Shown here: one piece after another, positions 35,725 through 46,814 of the stretch
Position numbering within the stretch: position 1 is the first letter of the stretch
How the letters are laid out: each line of letters opens with the position of its first letter
NCBI GenBank assembly: GCA_963930655.1
Contig: OZ005609.1
Location: 13,250,501 to 13,314,500 of the forward strand
Direction: 5' to 3'
DNA from: Myrica gale
Taxonomy: Eukaryota > Streptophyta > Magnoliopsida > Fagales > Myricaceae
Length of the DNA stretch: 64,000 bases
Program-made: the position numbers and the translations under genes
The notes under the pieces: model-generated
Database searches by the model: none
Told to the model about the DNA's origin: nothing
Seen by the model: the letters and a program-made list of their open reading frames with translations, nothing else

Positions 35725-35759
35725 GTTCAAACAGCAAACGACAGTCGTCCGAACGTTGA
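35622..35759 (+). pseudogene. Truncated desiccation-related gene: signal peptide fused to CACTA-derived sequence
   Basis: The frame is 45 residues: MASSAFFTAFMIIFLLSLKH, then SLLTG, then a repeat of AFFTAF and a short basic tail (KRSNSKRQSSER). The first 25 residues correspond to the signal peptide of the intact gene at 14752 and keep its TATA box. From about 35722 the sequence is a fragment related to the CACTA subterminal arrays. If expressed it would give a tiny secreted basic peptide. It is more likely a relic. Confidence 0.6.
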
Positions 35760-36030
35760 CTAAAGAAAAAAATTATGCAAATTAAATATAAAAAGGTGCT
35801 CGGACTGCCCAAAAAACAACGACGTTTTTGCCTATGTGTCCGAACAACATGAGACTTTCATCCAAACGGAAAACACAGAAGTAAACTATTTAAATTAAAT
35901 ATAAAGCACGTCCGGACTGTTTCGATATAGCGTCCGGACACTGAAAAATAACAACGTATCACTTTGGTATACTAATAGGCATCCAAACAACGTGAGACTA
36001 TCATCCGAACGGAAAACACATAAGTAAACT
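35725..36030. mobile_element. Fragment of a CACTA subterminal region
   Basis: Contains GTCCGGAC, GTCCGAACG and CATCCGAACGG motifs like those of the element at 20086-28131, plus an internal repeat of AACGGAAAACACA (35866 and 36018). No terminus is present. Confidence 0.5.
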
Positions 36031-37832
36031 TACATATCCAAAAACATAAAAACATAATGAGGAGATAAGAAATATCATATGACGATATCAAATGTTGTTT
36101 CCAAAATGTGCACAATTATTACAGCAACTAGTAGTATATCTTAACAGACCCTAACATGACTACAGTACAAATCCCAGGAATTTTAGACTTTGTCAAAGAT
36201 CTGCAATCATAAGCACCATGAACTCCAGCAAAGTTTTATGTTCATTGCATTTTTCTATTAGGACAAGGTGTTTTACATGTGTTTATTATCACTTGATACC
36301 TTTCAATTATTTATGGAGGAAACAACAGCTGAAATTGATACCTTTTCCATTTTTTTCGTTTAATTTGTGAACAAACTCTGGGGTTGACGAAGCAGGGGAA
36401 AATGAAAACTCAAATCTTGTGACCTCAAGATATATAGACATCTTTGAAGAGTATGCTTTATTATTTTTTTAACCTAAAAGTTGAATGGTTGATAAGATTG
36501 TACTGGATTTTGTATCCAAATATGAATTGATACACATAGTGAACAGAAAAAAAATGTAGCATAATCTAAAAGCTTGGACTCCAACGACGGTGTTTTCTTT
36601 GCGGATGGCATGGACTCCGTACTCCAACAATCACAAATGCCCGTCCAGAGAGAGAAAGCAAACTGCGAGAGGAGAATAGAGGTTGGGGCCGCTAGCAAAG
36701 AGACAAGATTGAGAATTCCAAAAAAAAAATGGTGATTTTGACCTAAAAAGGTAGCAGGGAGTGAAAACAGGACTTTGGCGTTAAATGAAAATTTTCCTCT
36801 CACTTGTTTACTGTTTTTTTATACTTCAATAATCTCATGTCGTTGGATATAAAATATATTTTGTAATTACATCCTACTTACTACTTTATTTGTAATTGTA
36901 ATACACAGTACATTGCTTAATACATAGTCAAAGTAACTTAGTACCTAAAATAACTCAATAATAATAGTAATTTATAATTTATAACCATATTTAAAAATCT
37001 TAGTACTTAGTATTAAATACATAACATATTATTTTACACTCTTTTTTATAACTAGTATAATAATCTTAATTAAAATAAGTTGGTAATAATAATATCTAGT
37101 ATTTATAATTTAAAAGTATAATGCCTTTTATATAGCCTAGTACTTAGTACGTAAAATAACTTAGTACTGAAAGTATTTCAAACTTTATACTTAGTATTTA
37201 AAAAATCTTAATACTTGGTATTAACTATATGTTTTTTTTTTGGTAAACAGTACGTTATATGTTTTTATTATATGCATATATGTTAACCTAAATACCTTTT
37301 ATGTACGTACATAATATTTAATCATAGCGTCTAAGACCATATATTATGTTATACACTTGTTAAAGCATAAGTTAATATCACAATATCTTCTTAATATGTA
37401 CAAATACTATACACATAGATGAGTGACATATTAGGTATAAATATTGTACACCTATAGATGAGTGACAAAATATTCAATCTTAAAATGACAAAATATTTAA
37501 TCTTAATATGTACAAATACTATATTATCCACATAATATTAAACATGATATACATTCATACTATATAATATCTCATAATGTATGGTGATGTAATATATTAC
37601 ACATTATACGACAACAACATAGTCACCAAGTTATATCATATATATATAACAACTTCAATTTTCATCACACTACCTCTAATTTCATATTTTATTAAGTGGG
37701 CCCCCTAAAATATTTTTTTTTCAAATACATTACTATACAATATAATATATTATTTAACATATAAAATAATTATTAACATTAAATAACTTTAAAATAATAA
37801 ATAATCAAGTAATCTTCTATTGCAGTGTTTTT
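36031..37832. other. Very AT-rich intergenic DNA
   Basis: No gene is recognised. Stretches such as 36850-37700 are dominated by TTAGTACTTAGTA-like and ATATTA repeats. The minus frame at 36474-36803 has no recognised domain. Confidence 0.4.
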
Positions 37833-38932
37833 CACAAAAACACTGCTATAGAGTGTACTATAGCGGCGTTTATTTTATATAACAACGCTTTCTCAAAAAC
37901 ACTGCTAAAACTCACACCTGTAGCAGCGTTTTTTTCCAAAACGCTGCTACAGGCATAAGTTTTGCAGCCAAAAGATCAGCTTTTAGTGGCGTTTGTGAAA
38001 AAACGCGGCCAAAAAATAAACTTGTGTCAGCGTTTTTTAAAAACGCTACTACAATGAAATTTGTAGCACCATTTTTCAAAAAACACTGGGGGAAGTCAAA
38101 ATTTTGATGGCTTTTTTTCAAAAGCGTCGTTGTAGATAACCTAAAGCAGCGATTTTTATACAAACGCCTCTACAAAATTTCTTTTAAGAGCATTTGTAAA
38201 GCTCGGTCTTTAGCTAAGGGTGAGAAAAAAAATTCCAGTAAGAATTGGATTTTTCAGTTCCACTTTCGATTCTAGAAATTCAGTTCCGGTTCTAGCAAAT
38301 ACCAGAATCGTAAGTCATTTTTGACAATTTTTGGAATCGGAACCGGAACCGAAAATTCTGGCAAAATTATCAGAATTTCAAGTTTCGATTTTTCTATAAA
38401 AAAAATAGTACTCAAAATAAAGTATAACATATGTAATTTGATTGAATGTTTATTTTAGAATCTAGATTTTGGATGAAAATTTTACATTTATTGTTAATTT
38501 ATGGTGAATAACTAAAAAAGACCGAAATTTTGTATTCTTATTTGTTTCTTTTAAAATATGGCTCAAAATAAAGTATAACATATAATGAGTACCGAATTTG
38601 TTTGAATTTTTATTTTAGAATCTAAATTTTAATTTAATATTTATATTTATTGTTAATTTGTGATGAATTATAGAAAAATCTTCAAAAAAATACGATTCAA
38701 AAAATATTTTTAGCTCGTTAGGGTCCCAAAACAATATGTCCAAAAAAGCTTTCATGCCAAACCTGAATTTCCGGTTACATTTCGATACAATACCAAAATG
38801 GAACCAAAATAAAAAATTGCATTTCGATGAATATCGGAATTGGTCATTCCGGTTCCATCCGTTTCGGTATTCACCCTTATCTTTAACGGTTTTTTTAGCG
38901 ACTGCCGCTAAAGACCATTTTTTTTAATAGTG
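37833..38932. mobile_element. CACTA-like MITE interrupted by a hAT MITE
   Basis: The right end, read inward, is CACTATTAAAAAAAATGG, a standard CACTA terminus. The left end is near CACTGCTATAGAGTG. The interior is built of inverted AGCAGCGTTTTT / AAAACGCTGCTAC blocks. Without the nested hAT it would be about 430 bp, with no coding capacity. Confidence 0.55.
38215..38879. mobile_element. 665-bp non-autonomous hAT element nested in the CACTA-like MITE
   Basis: Begins TAAGGGTGAG and ends TTCACCCTTA, with flanking 8-bp target duplications TCTTTAGC (38207-38214) and TCTTTAAC (38880-38887), one mismatch. The subterminal regions are rich in TTCCGGTTCTAG-type motifs. The interior holds two related copies of an AAAATAAAGTATAACATAT block. 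Confidence 0.8.
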
Positions 38933-39749
38933 GTGGGTTTTATAATGGTCTAATTATTCAAATAGTGTTTGTGGTTCACTCTATTACAATTTGGTTTATG
39001 TGATACGAAATTGAATAATTTGTTCCTTTCGTTATTTTTTCATGTTGATATGGTTATTATAAATACCTCACAACCAATCATTGACAGTCTCTTGTCAACC
39101 ATACTGACTTGACGAGTATATATAGGAGGTCCACTTATACGTCCTTTCACACTTGTGGATTAATTAGGCCTTTTTCAAATAAATGGGAGAGCGTAAAAGA
39201 AGAACAAGGAGCGAAACACAATGTTTGAGTGAAGATATAACTTGAAATCGTCTGTAATAGTAAAGTCTGACGACATTAAGTCTAGTGGATAAGATTGGGA
39301 CTTGCTGATGGTCTTATTGCCCAGTGGGCAGTAGCTGTGCTTAAATAAGATATTCTGCAGTGGGAGTGCTACTATAGTTACACTCAGTGAGGGTTATTAG
39401 GGTGGTTGCCCCATTCCCCTTTGCTAGAAAAAAAAATATAAATGCACTCACAATTCTTTTGATATAAGAAAGTTAAAAATTAGTTCCTGAGATAAATAAA
39501 GTTACAAATTAGTCCATGTGTATGTTTTCCATTAGAAGCACATTCCTTTGTACATCTCCATGTCTTTCACTTGGGCACATAGCACGTTGTAGTTAGTGCT
39601 AATTAACATTTGTCATTAGTGAAAGAGACGGATATAGACGTATTTTTAATGTACCACAACTCCACAAGGAATAATTTGCAACTTCTTTATCTTAGAGATT
39701 AATTTGTAACTTTATTATATCTCATGAATTTTGGACCAAATGATTGGAA

Positions 39750-40179
39750 GATTTTTCTGTTATTCATCATAAATTAACAATAAATGTAAAATATTCATCC
39801 AAAATTTAGATTCTAAAATAAATATTCAAGCAAATTTTATATGTTATACTTTATTTTGAGCCCAATTTTTTTAAAAAAAACCCCCGAATCCAATTTTTTT
39901 TTATATTTTTAGTTTTTCATCATAAATTAACAATAAATATAAAATATTCATCCAAAATCTAGATTCTAAAATAAACATTCAATCAAATTCCATATGTTAT
40001 ACTTTATTTTGAGCACTTTTTATTTTATTTAAAAAAATGGAATCGAAAATTTCTATTTCTGTTCCGAAAATTGACAAAAATGACTTCCGATTCCGGTTCT
40101 AGTATGTACTAGAATTGAAACCGAATTCGAAAATAAAACTGAAAATTTCGATTCTTACCTGAATTTTTGCCCATCCCTA
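39750..40179. mobile_element. Second, truncated hAT MITE of the same family, inverted
   Basis: The right end GCCCATCCCTA is hAT-like. The interior (ATATGTTATACTTTATTTTGAG, twice) is the reverse complement of the interior of the 38215-38879 element. No left terminus was found, so the copy is truncated or rearranged. Confidence 0.55.
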
Positions 40180-41400
40180 GGTAGGCCCAAAAAAATATTA
40201 AGGCTCCTCCAACATAATTTTTTCATCTTCGGCCTGCCAAAAGGGCGTTGCAATAAGCTTAGTTTGTTTTATTTCAAGTTTTGGCGAGGACTCATTTTCC
40301 TCTTCTTTTTTATTTGTTGTGCTCTCTTGACCTTCTACACAGTCGAAAGCGCTCTCTACACAAATAGGCATTGTGACCAATAAATTATGAAATGCAGGCC
40401 TCGATTTCTGACTTGAAACGAACGCTCGAACGAAACATCTGCCGGTGCCGCGTTCAAAGTTTGGAGATCCAAGATGAAAAAGTTGAAATTGCGTCTCTTG
40501 GCGCATACATTCAGCTTCAAAACTTTTAGATTAAAATCTTGAAACAATAAAAGGGAAGCAAAAAAAAAGATACCCATTTGGATTAGACCAAAAGGGTATT
40601 CAAAACTCGGTTTGATGGAAAACATTGCGTAAAGGATACAGAGTGAATCTATTCTTTTATATAGACATCTGCAAACAGCTTACATGCTTTGAATTTTAGC
40701 TATCTCGGAATAGTTTATTTCATTTTCTCGGTAGGTTTTGAAAGGGCCAAACCTTCATGGATCTCCATCTTTCTTTGTATCAATCGGAAACTAGTTTGAA
40801 CTCTTAGAAGAGTCATAAGACTAATGAGCTTAGTAATAACAAATTCGAGCACCATCCCAAGTCAACTAAATTGTTTTTTTTCTTTCTTCGTTTATTGTGA
40901 GGCTGTTGATATCATTATGATTTAGTTAATCAAAATAATATATTAAATTAGCAAGATTACGGGGCCAAGGATTCGGACAGCCAAACAGCTGACGAGGGTT
41001 GGAAGGATCATTAGCCACCCGCCAATCCTATATATCATTTCCTTAGTAGTCAACTAAATGAACGCATTAGAAATCAAGCCTGATCATCTAATTAATTACG
41101 GAACTACCATTTCAAGATTGCTGATTAATTGTGCATGTTTAGTCGTGAGTTAAAAGCCAGTGAAGTTTCTGTATATTCTTGAAGTAAACTTTGTGGACTG
41201 TTTGTGATCGAGTTGCTTGTTAAAATAATTACATTTCTACTTTCCTTCCGTTTAGTTAGAAACAGCACTCGAGCTTTATTGGTCACCGACACCAAACAAG
41301 CCTGGTATTTCCGTAAATCTTGACAGAATCAATGTCATTGTTTCGTAACCAAATTAATTACTCTTAAAAAAAAAGGAGTTGCAGACCAGTTCTTGCCCGT
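40180..41400. other. Intergenic DNA and RALF promoter region
   Basis: A minus frame at 40198-40506 (102 codons) has coding-like composition but no family I recognise. From about 40930 the sequence is AT-rich upstream DNA of the RALF gene; TCTATATG at about 41402 may be its TATA element. Confidence 0.4.
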
Positions 41401-41487
41401 GTCTATATGCACGCACAAAAGCGCAGTAGAAGAATGTTCAGGAGAGCCGAAGGGAAAAAAACAAGAGCTACAATAACAACAACGACA

Positions 41488-41850
41488 ATGGCCAACAAGT
41501 CTTCCTCTATCTTCCTGACTTCTTCCATCTTCATCTGCGTAGCTCTGATCATCTCCTCCACCGCCACGGCCGTTGAGGCGAGCGAAGACCATTACGTCAG
41601 CTGGGTGCCGACGGCAAACCGTTGCGAAGGTTCCATTGCCGAGTGCATGACTGCAGATGGTGAATTTGACATGGATTCTGAGATAAACCGGCGCATCTTG
41701 GCCACCACCCAATACATAAGCTATGGTGCCCTGCAAAGAAACAGCGTCCCGTGCTCTCTTAGGGGTGCGTCCTACTACAACTGCCAGGCAGGTGCACAAG
41801 CCAACCCCTACAATCGTGGTTGTAGCGCCATCACTCGTTGCCGTAGTTAA
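41488..41850 (+). CDS. RALFL33: Rapid alkalinization factor (RALF33/RALF1-like) secreted peptide precursor
   Basis: Single exon, 120 residues from the ATG opening MANKSSSIF; upstream in-frame ATGs would put about 27 basic residues before the signal peptide and are less likely. Residues 1-30 form the signal peptide. The propeptide holds DMDSEINRRIL, with the RRIL subtilase (S1P) cleavage site at 68-71. The mature peptide begins ATTQYISYGAL, carrying the YISY motif used for FERONIA receptor binding, and has four Cys at 89, 99, 112 and 118. It ends NPYNRGCSAITRCRS. All hallmarks of the RALF1/22/23/33 group are intact. It acts in the apoplast through FERONIA-type receptor kinases on growth and immunity. 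The HSBP gene lies next to it, in convergent orientation. Confidence 0.95.
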   Translation: MANKSSSIFLTSSIFICVALIISSTATAVEASEDHYVSWVPTANRCEGSIAECMTADGEFDMDSEINRRILATTQYISYGALQRNSVPCSLRGASYYNCQAGAQANPYNRGCSAITRCRS

Positions 41851-42870
41851 GACCGGAGTTCTTTTCTTTCTTTCTTCGTCTCTGTGTCCTTTGCTAGTTT
41901 GATTTCAACTTATTTGTGAAATATGATTCAAAATAAGACAAACAAAAAGCAGATTAAGTTATAAGGATCTCTTTCGTGTTGGGTGTTTTGTCTGATATGT
42001 TTTAAATTTAACCTTTTATAGAAGGATGATTATATATTACTGTTAGTTTATATGCTTTTTTCTTCTTTTCATTCAATCGCTTCATCTACTTTGTGCACTC
42101 TCTTTTTTTTGTTGGCCCTGAATTAAAGATTTTTCATGTTATCTTCTTAAACCTTGCCTTTGTTGGGAATAGTAAATAAAATCCTCGGACAATATGCGGT
42201 TCTATGGAAAACTGTTCTTATGTTCAAAGGCTTTTTCTCTTCTTTGTTGTTCTTGTTTATTTTTTAGGGAAAAAGGTTTGGTACAGGATACCAGAACAGG
42301 GTATATTCGTACATGAAACCCTGGTCTAGAGAGGACCTAGGAGACACTATTTGGTATCTCGATGATTATCACGGAAACAGCCAAAATTGACAAACTGCAA
42401 AAACCTTCTCGCAAATTTTGCCATATGGAAGTCAAGAGTGGCCTAATATTTAGAAATTCTCGAGAACCTGAAATTAATAATGATTCCGAGCGGCTTGTCC
42501 CAGTGCGTGATTTATTACCTACAAATTACATCAATCAACGGTCAAAGGCTTTGCAGACGCCTTTCCTAAGGCAGATATTAAACTTGATCAATAGTACTGC
42601 ATAGTTGGGTCAGATTGAGAAACAGACCCGCTTACATAGTAGACAAAAGTAGATCCCTACATTCATGAATCGCCCAACATATCGCAAACAATTCAAAAAG
42701 CCAGCAACAACTAATTGCCAGAACTGTAATTATGAAAGAAGAAAAAACACATTAACTACAGAAACACGGGCGGGATATTCCACATAAGAAGAGTTTTTTC
42801 ATTTCTCAAACCTAGTTGCATGAAAAGAAAAGGGGCATTAACTCAATGGAAGACATGCAGTTCCTTAACT
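41851..42870. other. Between the convergent RALF and HSBP genes
   Basis: Holds the 3'UTRs of both genes. A plus frame at 42362-42604 is short and has no recognised domain; CCTGGTCTAGAGAGGACCTAGGAG nearby is not assigned. Confidence 0.45.
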
Positions 42871-44806
42871 CTATGCACAACCTTCCTCTTTCTTAACTTC
42901 GTCTGATATTTGCTTGGATGGGGCCATTGGAGATGGAGAGCCCTCCACTCCCATCTCTGCTCTTAGGTCATTGATGCTTTGCTCCAACTCGTTTATGCGG
43001 CTTCCCATCTCGTCAAGTGAGTAGCAGTTAAGGAAACATCAAAGCGCCTCTACTTTTACAAGTCTTGCAGAAAAGCAAATATATCCTATCCAAAAAAGCA
43101 TTATGACAAGGCACACAAAACAAGGTTCCAAAGCTATTTAAATCTAAGTGGTTTAAGGACCTGGTGGCCAAAAACTAGGAACAGACAGACGGGTTCCAAT
43201 TCGTTCTTCCAACCAGACTTCCGAAGGCCATCTAATACCTCAGAGTAAAGACTTGCTCACACTAATCCCTGCATCTATTTCCTTTGCATTTAATCTATTG
43301 TTCATTATCACATTTCCTGAACTTGAATGGCCAGAAATCAGAGGCAGAACTAATCTTAGCTCCTGGGACCATGAAACTTCCCGCACCCTCCCCGCTCTCC
43401 AGCCCCATAGTTCTTGAAATGCTTTATTTTCCATGAATTCAGTGAAAATTATCAGGAAATTTTTTTGCGCCAACCGCCCCCCCCCCCCCCCACACCCCAA
43501 CTATCACCTATTTTTTATGTGGCACCAAACTTACATCAGAAACTCCCTTCCCTAACCTGGCTCCCCTTTTACACTGCTGCTTAATGCCCAGCAGATTTAC
43601 AAACTTTGCAAACTTCAGTTCCTTCACTCATAGGCACTCTTATCCTAGAGAAGCAAATGCCATCCAATTAAGAATGTGTGAAAGGATATTTTTTGTAACA
43701 ATAGACTCCGACATTTGTTGGAACCTCGATTGCTGCAAACAAATTCTTGTTAGGTATGGCACGATACATAATAAACACAAGCTCTATGGTGCGACTTACC
43801 ATCTGCTGAAGAAGATTTTGCACCTGAAAATTTCAGTGAGAAAAAAACATATTAATAATGCTTTCATAAGAAAACTACCAAAACTATTCAAAAGTGCCTA
43901 CAAGGGATCCCATATTTATGTGATCATTACTGGCTTATGAATGAATCATATTAGAGTAAAGAAAGAAAGGAAAAATTAACAGTAATAACTATAAAGGCCC
44001 CTGATAGAGTCCACAGACATCAAATATCATACAAAGTATTGAACTGACGCTGACAAATCACACCGAGTGCTGTTAAACTTACAAAAACCGACATATCCGC
44101 ACCACTCTGCTTTGGATCTTCTGCATCATGTCCATCCTGCCAAACAGAGAAAAATTCAGAGCACACTACAACTATAACACAACTGACAAATAAACAGAAA
44201 GAGATAGAATTAACCTTCTATTGAAGACTTGAATGATTAACCATAAAACGTGCAACAATAAAAGAAATACATGCAATTCAACGCTGAAACGCAACTGATC
44301 ACCAAGATTCAAGTACTTGCATACAAATTTCCATCTTTACAAAAGAAAAGAATCAAATTCCATATTACCAAGCATTTGAAAAAATATATAACAGTTCTTA
44401 TGCACGTACACAAACAAATATATAGTTTTTCAGTTCATTCGAGCCCTAACCTCTCAATTAATAAGAGCAGGAAACCCCTCCACACGAAGTACGCATATAA
44501 GAACGCACATACAAACGAACAATACGACATTGCAGTAACGGGTTTTGTTATAGTAGACACCACACCTCTCAGGCTCACATTCCAGGAGTAAGATAAATTT
44601 CTTCAACGAGAATAGATCTAAGTGCTTTGAAAAGCACGTTAAATTGATCTTGAACTTCATGAAACCCTAACGGCTTCAGTGACCAATCTACGACTCGGAT
44701 TGATAATATGCCAGAAACATATCAAGAACGGAAATTATGCAAATGCTTTAGCGTAAATCGCTTACGTGATGGAAATGAGCAGAAAGGAAAAAAAGAATAT
44801 TACCAT
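42871..44806 (-). CDS. HSBP: Heat shock factor-binding protein 1 (HSBP)
   Basis: Five minus-strand exons give an 89-residue protein: 44806-44804 (ATG only), 44136-44083, 43823-43800, 43732-43690 and 43016-42871. The product reads MDGHDAEDPKQSGADMSVF, VQNLLQQM, QSRFQQMSESIVTK, then IDEMGSRINELEQSINDL and a short acidic/basic tail. The heptad-repeat coiled coil (VQNLLQQM... to ...INDLRAEMG) is the whole HSBP domain, which trimerises and binds heat shock factors to damp the heat response. Intron 4 is U12-type with AT-AC ends: donor ATATCCTTT, branch site TTCCTTAAC 10 bases before the AC acceptor. The exons are too small to stand out as open frames; the gene was recovered from exon phases and homology. 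No defect is seen. Confidence 0.93.
43477..43491 (+). repeat. Poly(C) run of 15 in HSBP intron 4
   Basis: A homopolymer of about 15 cytosines lies within the U12-type intron. Its length is prone to sequencing error. Confidence 0.9.
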
Positions 44807-46814
44807 TTTTCTCTCAGAAAGTCTGTTCAGTGGCTCCAATTCGAAATTTAAAAGCGAGACTGTGCGAGTGCGAGAAGATGGACGCGTACCTATAAATCAA
44901 ATGGGGTGGGAAAGTCCCATACCTTACTATTCAACCTTTTGGTGCAATTACTCATATGCCACTGATTTCAAAAAATGCTTCTTCAAAAGTTTCTTCAAGT
45001 TCCAGCTTAGTTTCATTTTAATTTTGATCTTGGAAATAATTACCATAATGCTCGGTAACACAAACACCTAGGTGATGTTCGTTTTGAAGGTTTTTGTAGG
45101 ATTTGAAGAATTTTGTGAATTTTTAGGTGATGATAAAGTTGTATTGGTGTTTGTGTAGAATTTGGTGAGGTGTAAAAAAATGAATGATGATATTTATAGT
45201 TTTTTTGTTTTTTTTCCGAATTTATTATTATTTTTATTAAAATAATAATATTTTTTAATAAAATAATAATATTTTAAATAAAAAATTAAAGAAAATTCAA
45301 AAGATAAAAACAAAAGCATGTCAGGCGAACAAAAAAGCATGCGAAAGCATGACTTTTTCTTCAAACCGATGTCAGGCGAACGAAAAAGGAGGGCGAAAAG
45401 TTGAAAAAGGGGGGCAATTGCAGGCGACATGTCAGGGGTTTGGCAGGCCGGCTGCAGGTTGTTTTCAAAAATTCCAAGTTTGCCCTTATGTGTTTTTAGT
45501 TATTAGGTTGTGGTGGAGGGTGTTTTAGTAATTCAATATGAACTTTTTAAGAACAAAAAAGGAAAACAAAATGCGGAATCCTGATTTTTTCTCAACTCTG
45601 CCGAACAAGGGTATTTTAGGATTCGATTCCTGCGTTTTTTAACAAAACGAACACTACCCTGGTGATATCCATAAAAGGTTGCACTGTATTTTCAAGTGGG
45701 CTATGTACTTTATATATTACCTCCTCTTTAGATCCAACAAAACAACTTGGGGAGGGGCGTTTTTGTCATTTGCTAACTAGAGAGTAGAGGGCGCCATCTC
45801 CTTCAAAATTTCAAACTTCAAGCCCAAAAAACATGAACGAACCACTAGAAAGTTGCTCGAGGAGTACAAGCAGACTACCGTAACGGGATCCACGGTCTGC
45901 TCTTTTATATATATGTGTATATGTGTGTGTGTCTTCCACTGAATTACTTAAAAATCGACAGTACCTCCATATTTATGAACATAATTAAAATGCTTCTTTC
46001 AAATTTCAAATTGTCTAATTATACACCTTAAATTGTTAAAAAATAGTTCCGCCCTTTCAATTTCACAGTTAAATTAAACCAGACAATATATACCGACCGA
46101 AATACCCCTTTAAAACAAATTTTTTTTAAAAAATGAATAAAAATATTTTTGTATTTAAGGTTTTAATATTCTTATATATGTTACTAAATTTTTTTAATTT
46201 CTTAATTTTTTATTAATTTTGTCTTAATGGGATATTTTTTTCCGTCTTGGCCAAATCGAGCAAAGGAGCAACCATCGATTTTTTTTTTCAACTTAAAGAG
46301 ACTAATAGGACAAATTGGAACGTAGGTGGTGTTTGTTTGTGAAAATTTTGAGGTGGTGAAAATGTTGGGTATTGAGATTGGAAAAAAAGTAAAGATATTT
46401 TATGGGAGTCAGTGAAAAAGTGAGGAAAGAGAAAATTTAAATGAATATTATAATAAAAAAGAATTATTTGATGGAGAAAAAAATATTATTTTATAATTTT
46501 TTAATAATGACCGAAATATTGAGGTGCCGAATTGTTAGGAAATAAACTACTTTTGAATTTTCTGCATAAATATGACCGTACCTAGTCTGTTTGAGAGTCA
46601 ACAAAAAAAAGTTTAAGAGTATTTATAGTACAAAGAGCTGATTCTAATGCATCACTCTCACATCTAAAAACCACTTACAGCCAGCTTTTTCCTTTTACAA
46701 CCAATGATTTTTTTTAACTGTTGAACCTTTATATTTTCCAGACTACAAAATTTCCAGCTTCGGAGGTGAAATTACAAAATCCCTGCTGTAGTTACTATCT
46801 AATATCTATGCCTT
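44807..46814. other. HSBP promoter side and intergenic DNA up to ALG3
   Basis: 44807-44930 is likely HSBP leader and core promoter. 45060-45650 is repeat-like (GTGATGTTCGTTTTGAAGG and similar) and includes a duplicated ATGTCAGGCGAAC block (45318 and 45368). No gene is recognised. Confidence 0.4.
46326..46550. mobile_element. Short AT-rich MITE related to 13756-13957
   Basis: Shares GGTGTTTGTTTGTGAAAATTTT, TTGGGTATTGAG and AAGATATTTTATGG with the copy at 13756. The right end (AGGAAATAAACTAC) is a worn inverse of the left. Confidence 0.5.

Noticed and set aside
36474-36803. 109-codon minus-strand frame with hydrophobic stretches
   Set aside because: No family recognised, no promoter or splice context, and it lies in AT-rich repeat-laden DNA.
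41335-41799. 154-codon minus-strand frame
   Set aside because: Antisense shadow of the RALF gene; the plus-strand product carries every family hallmark.
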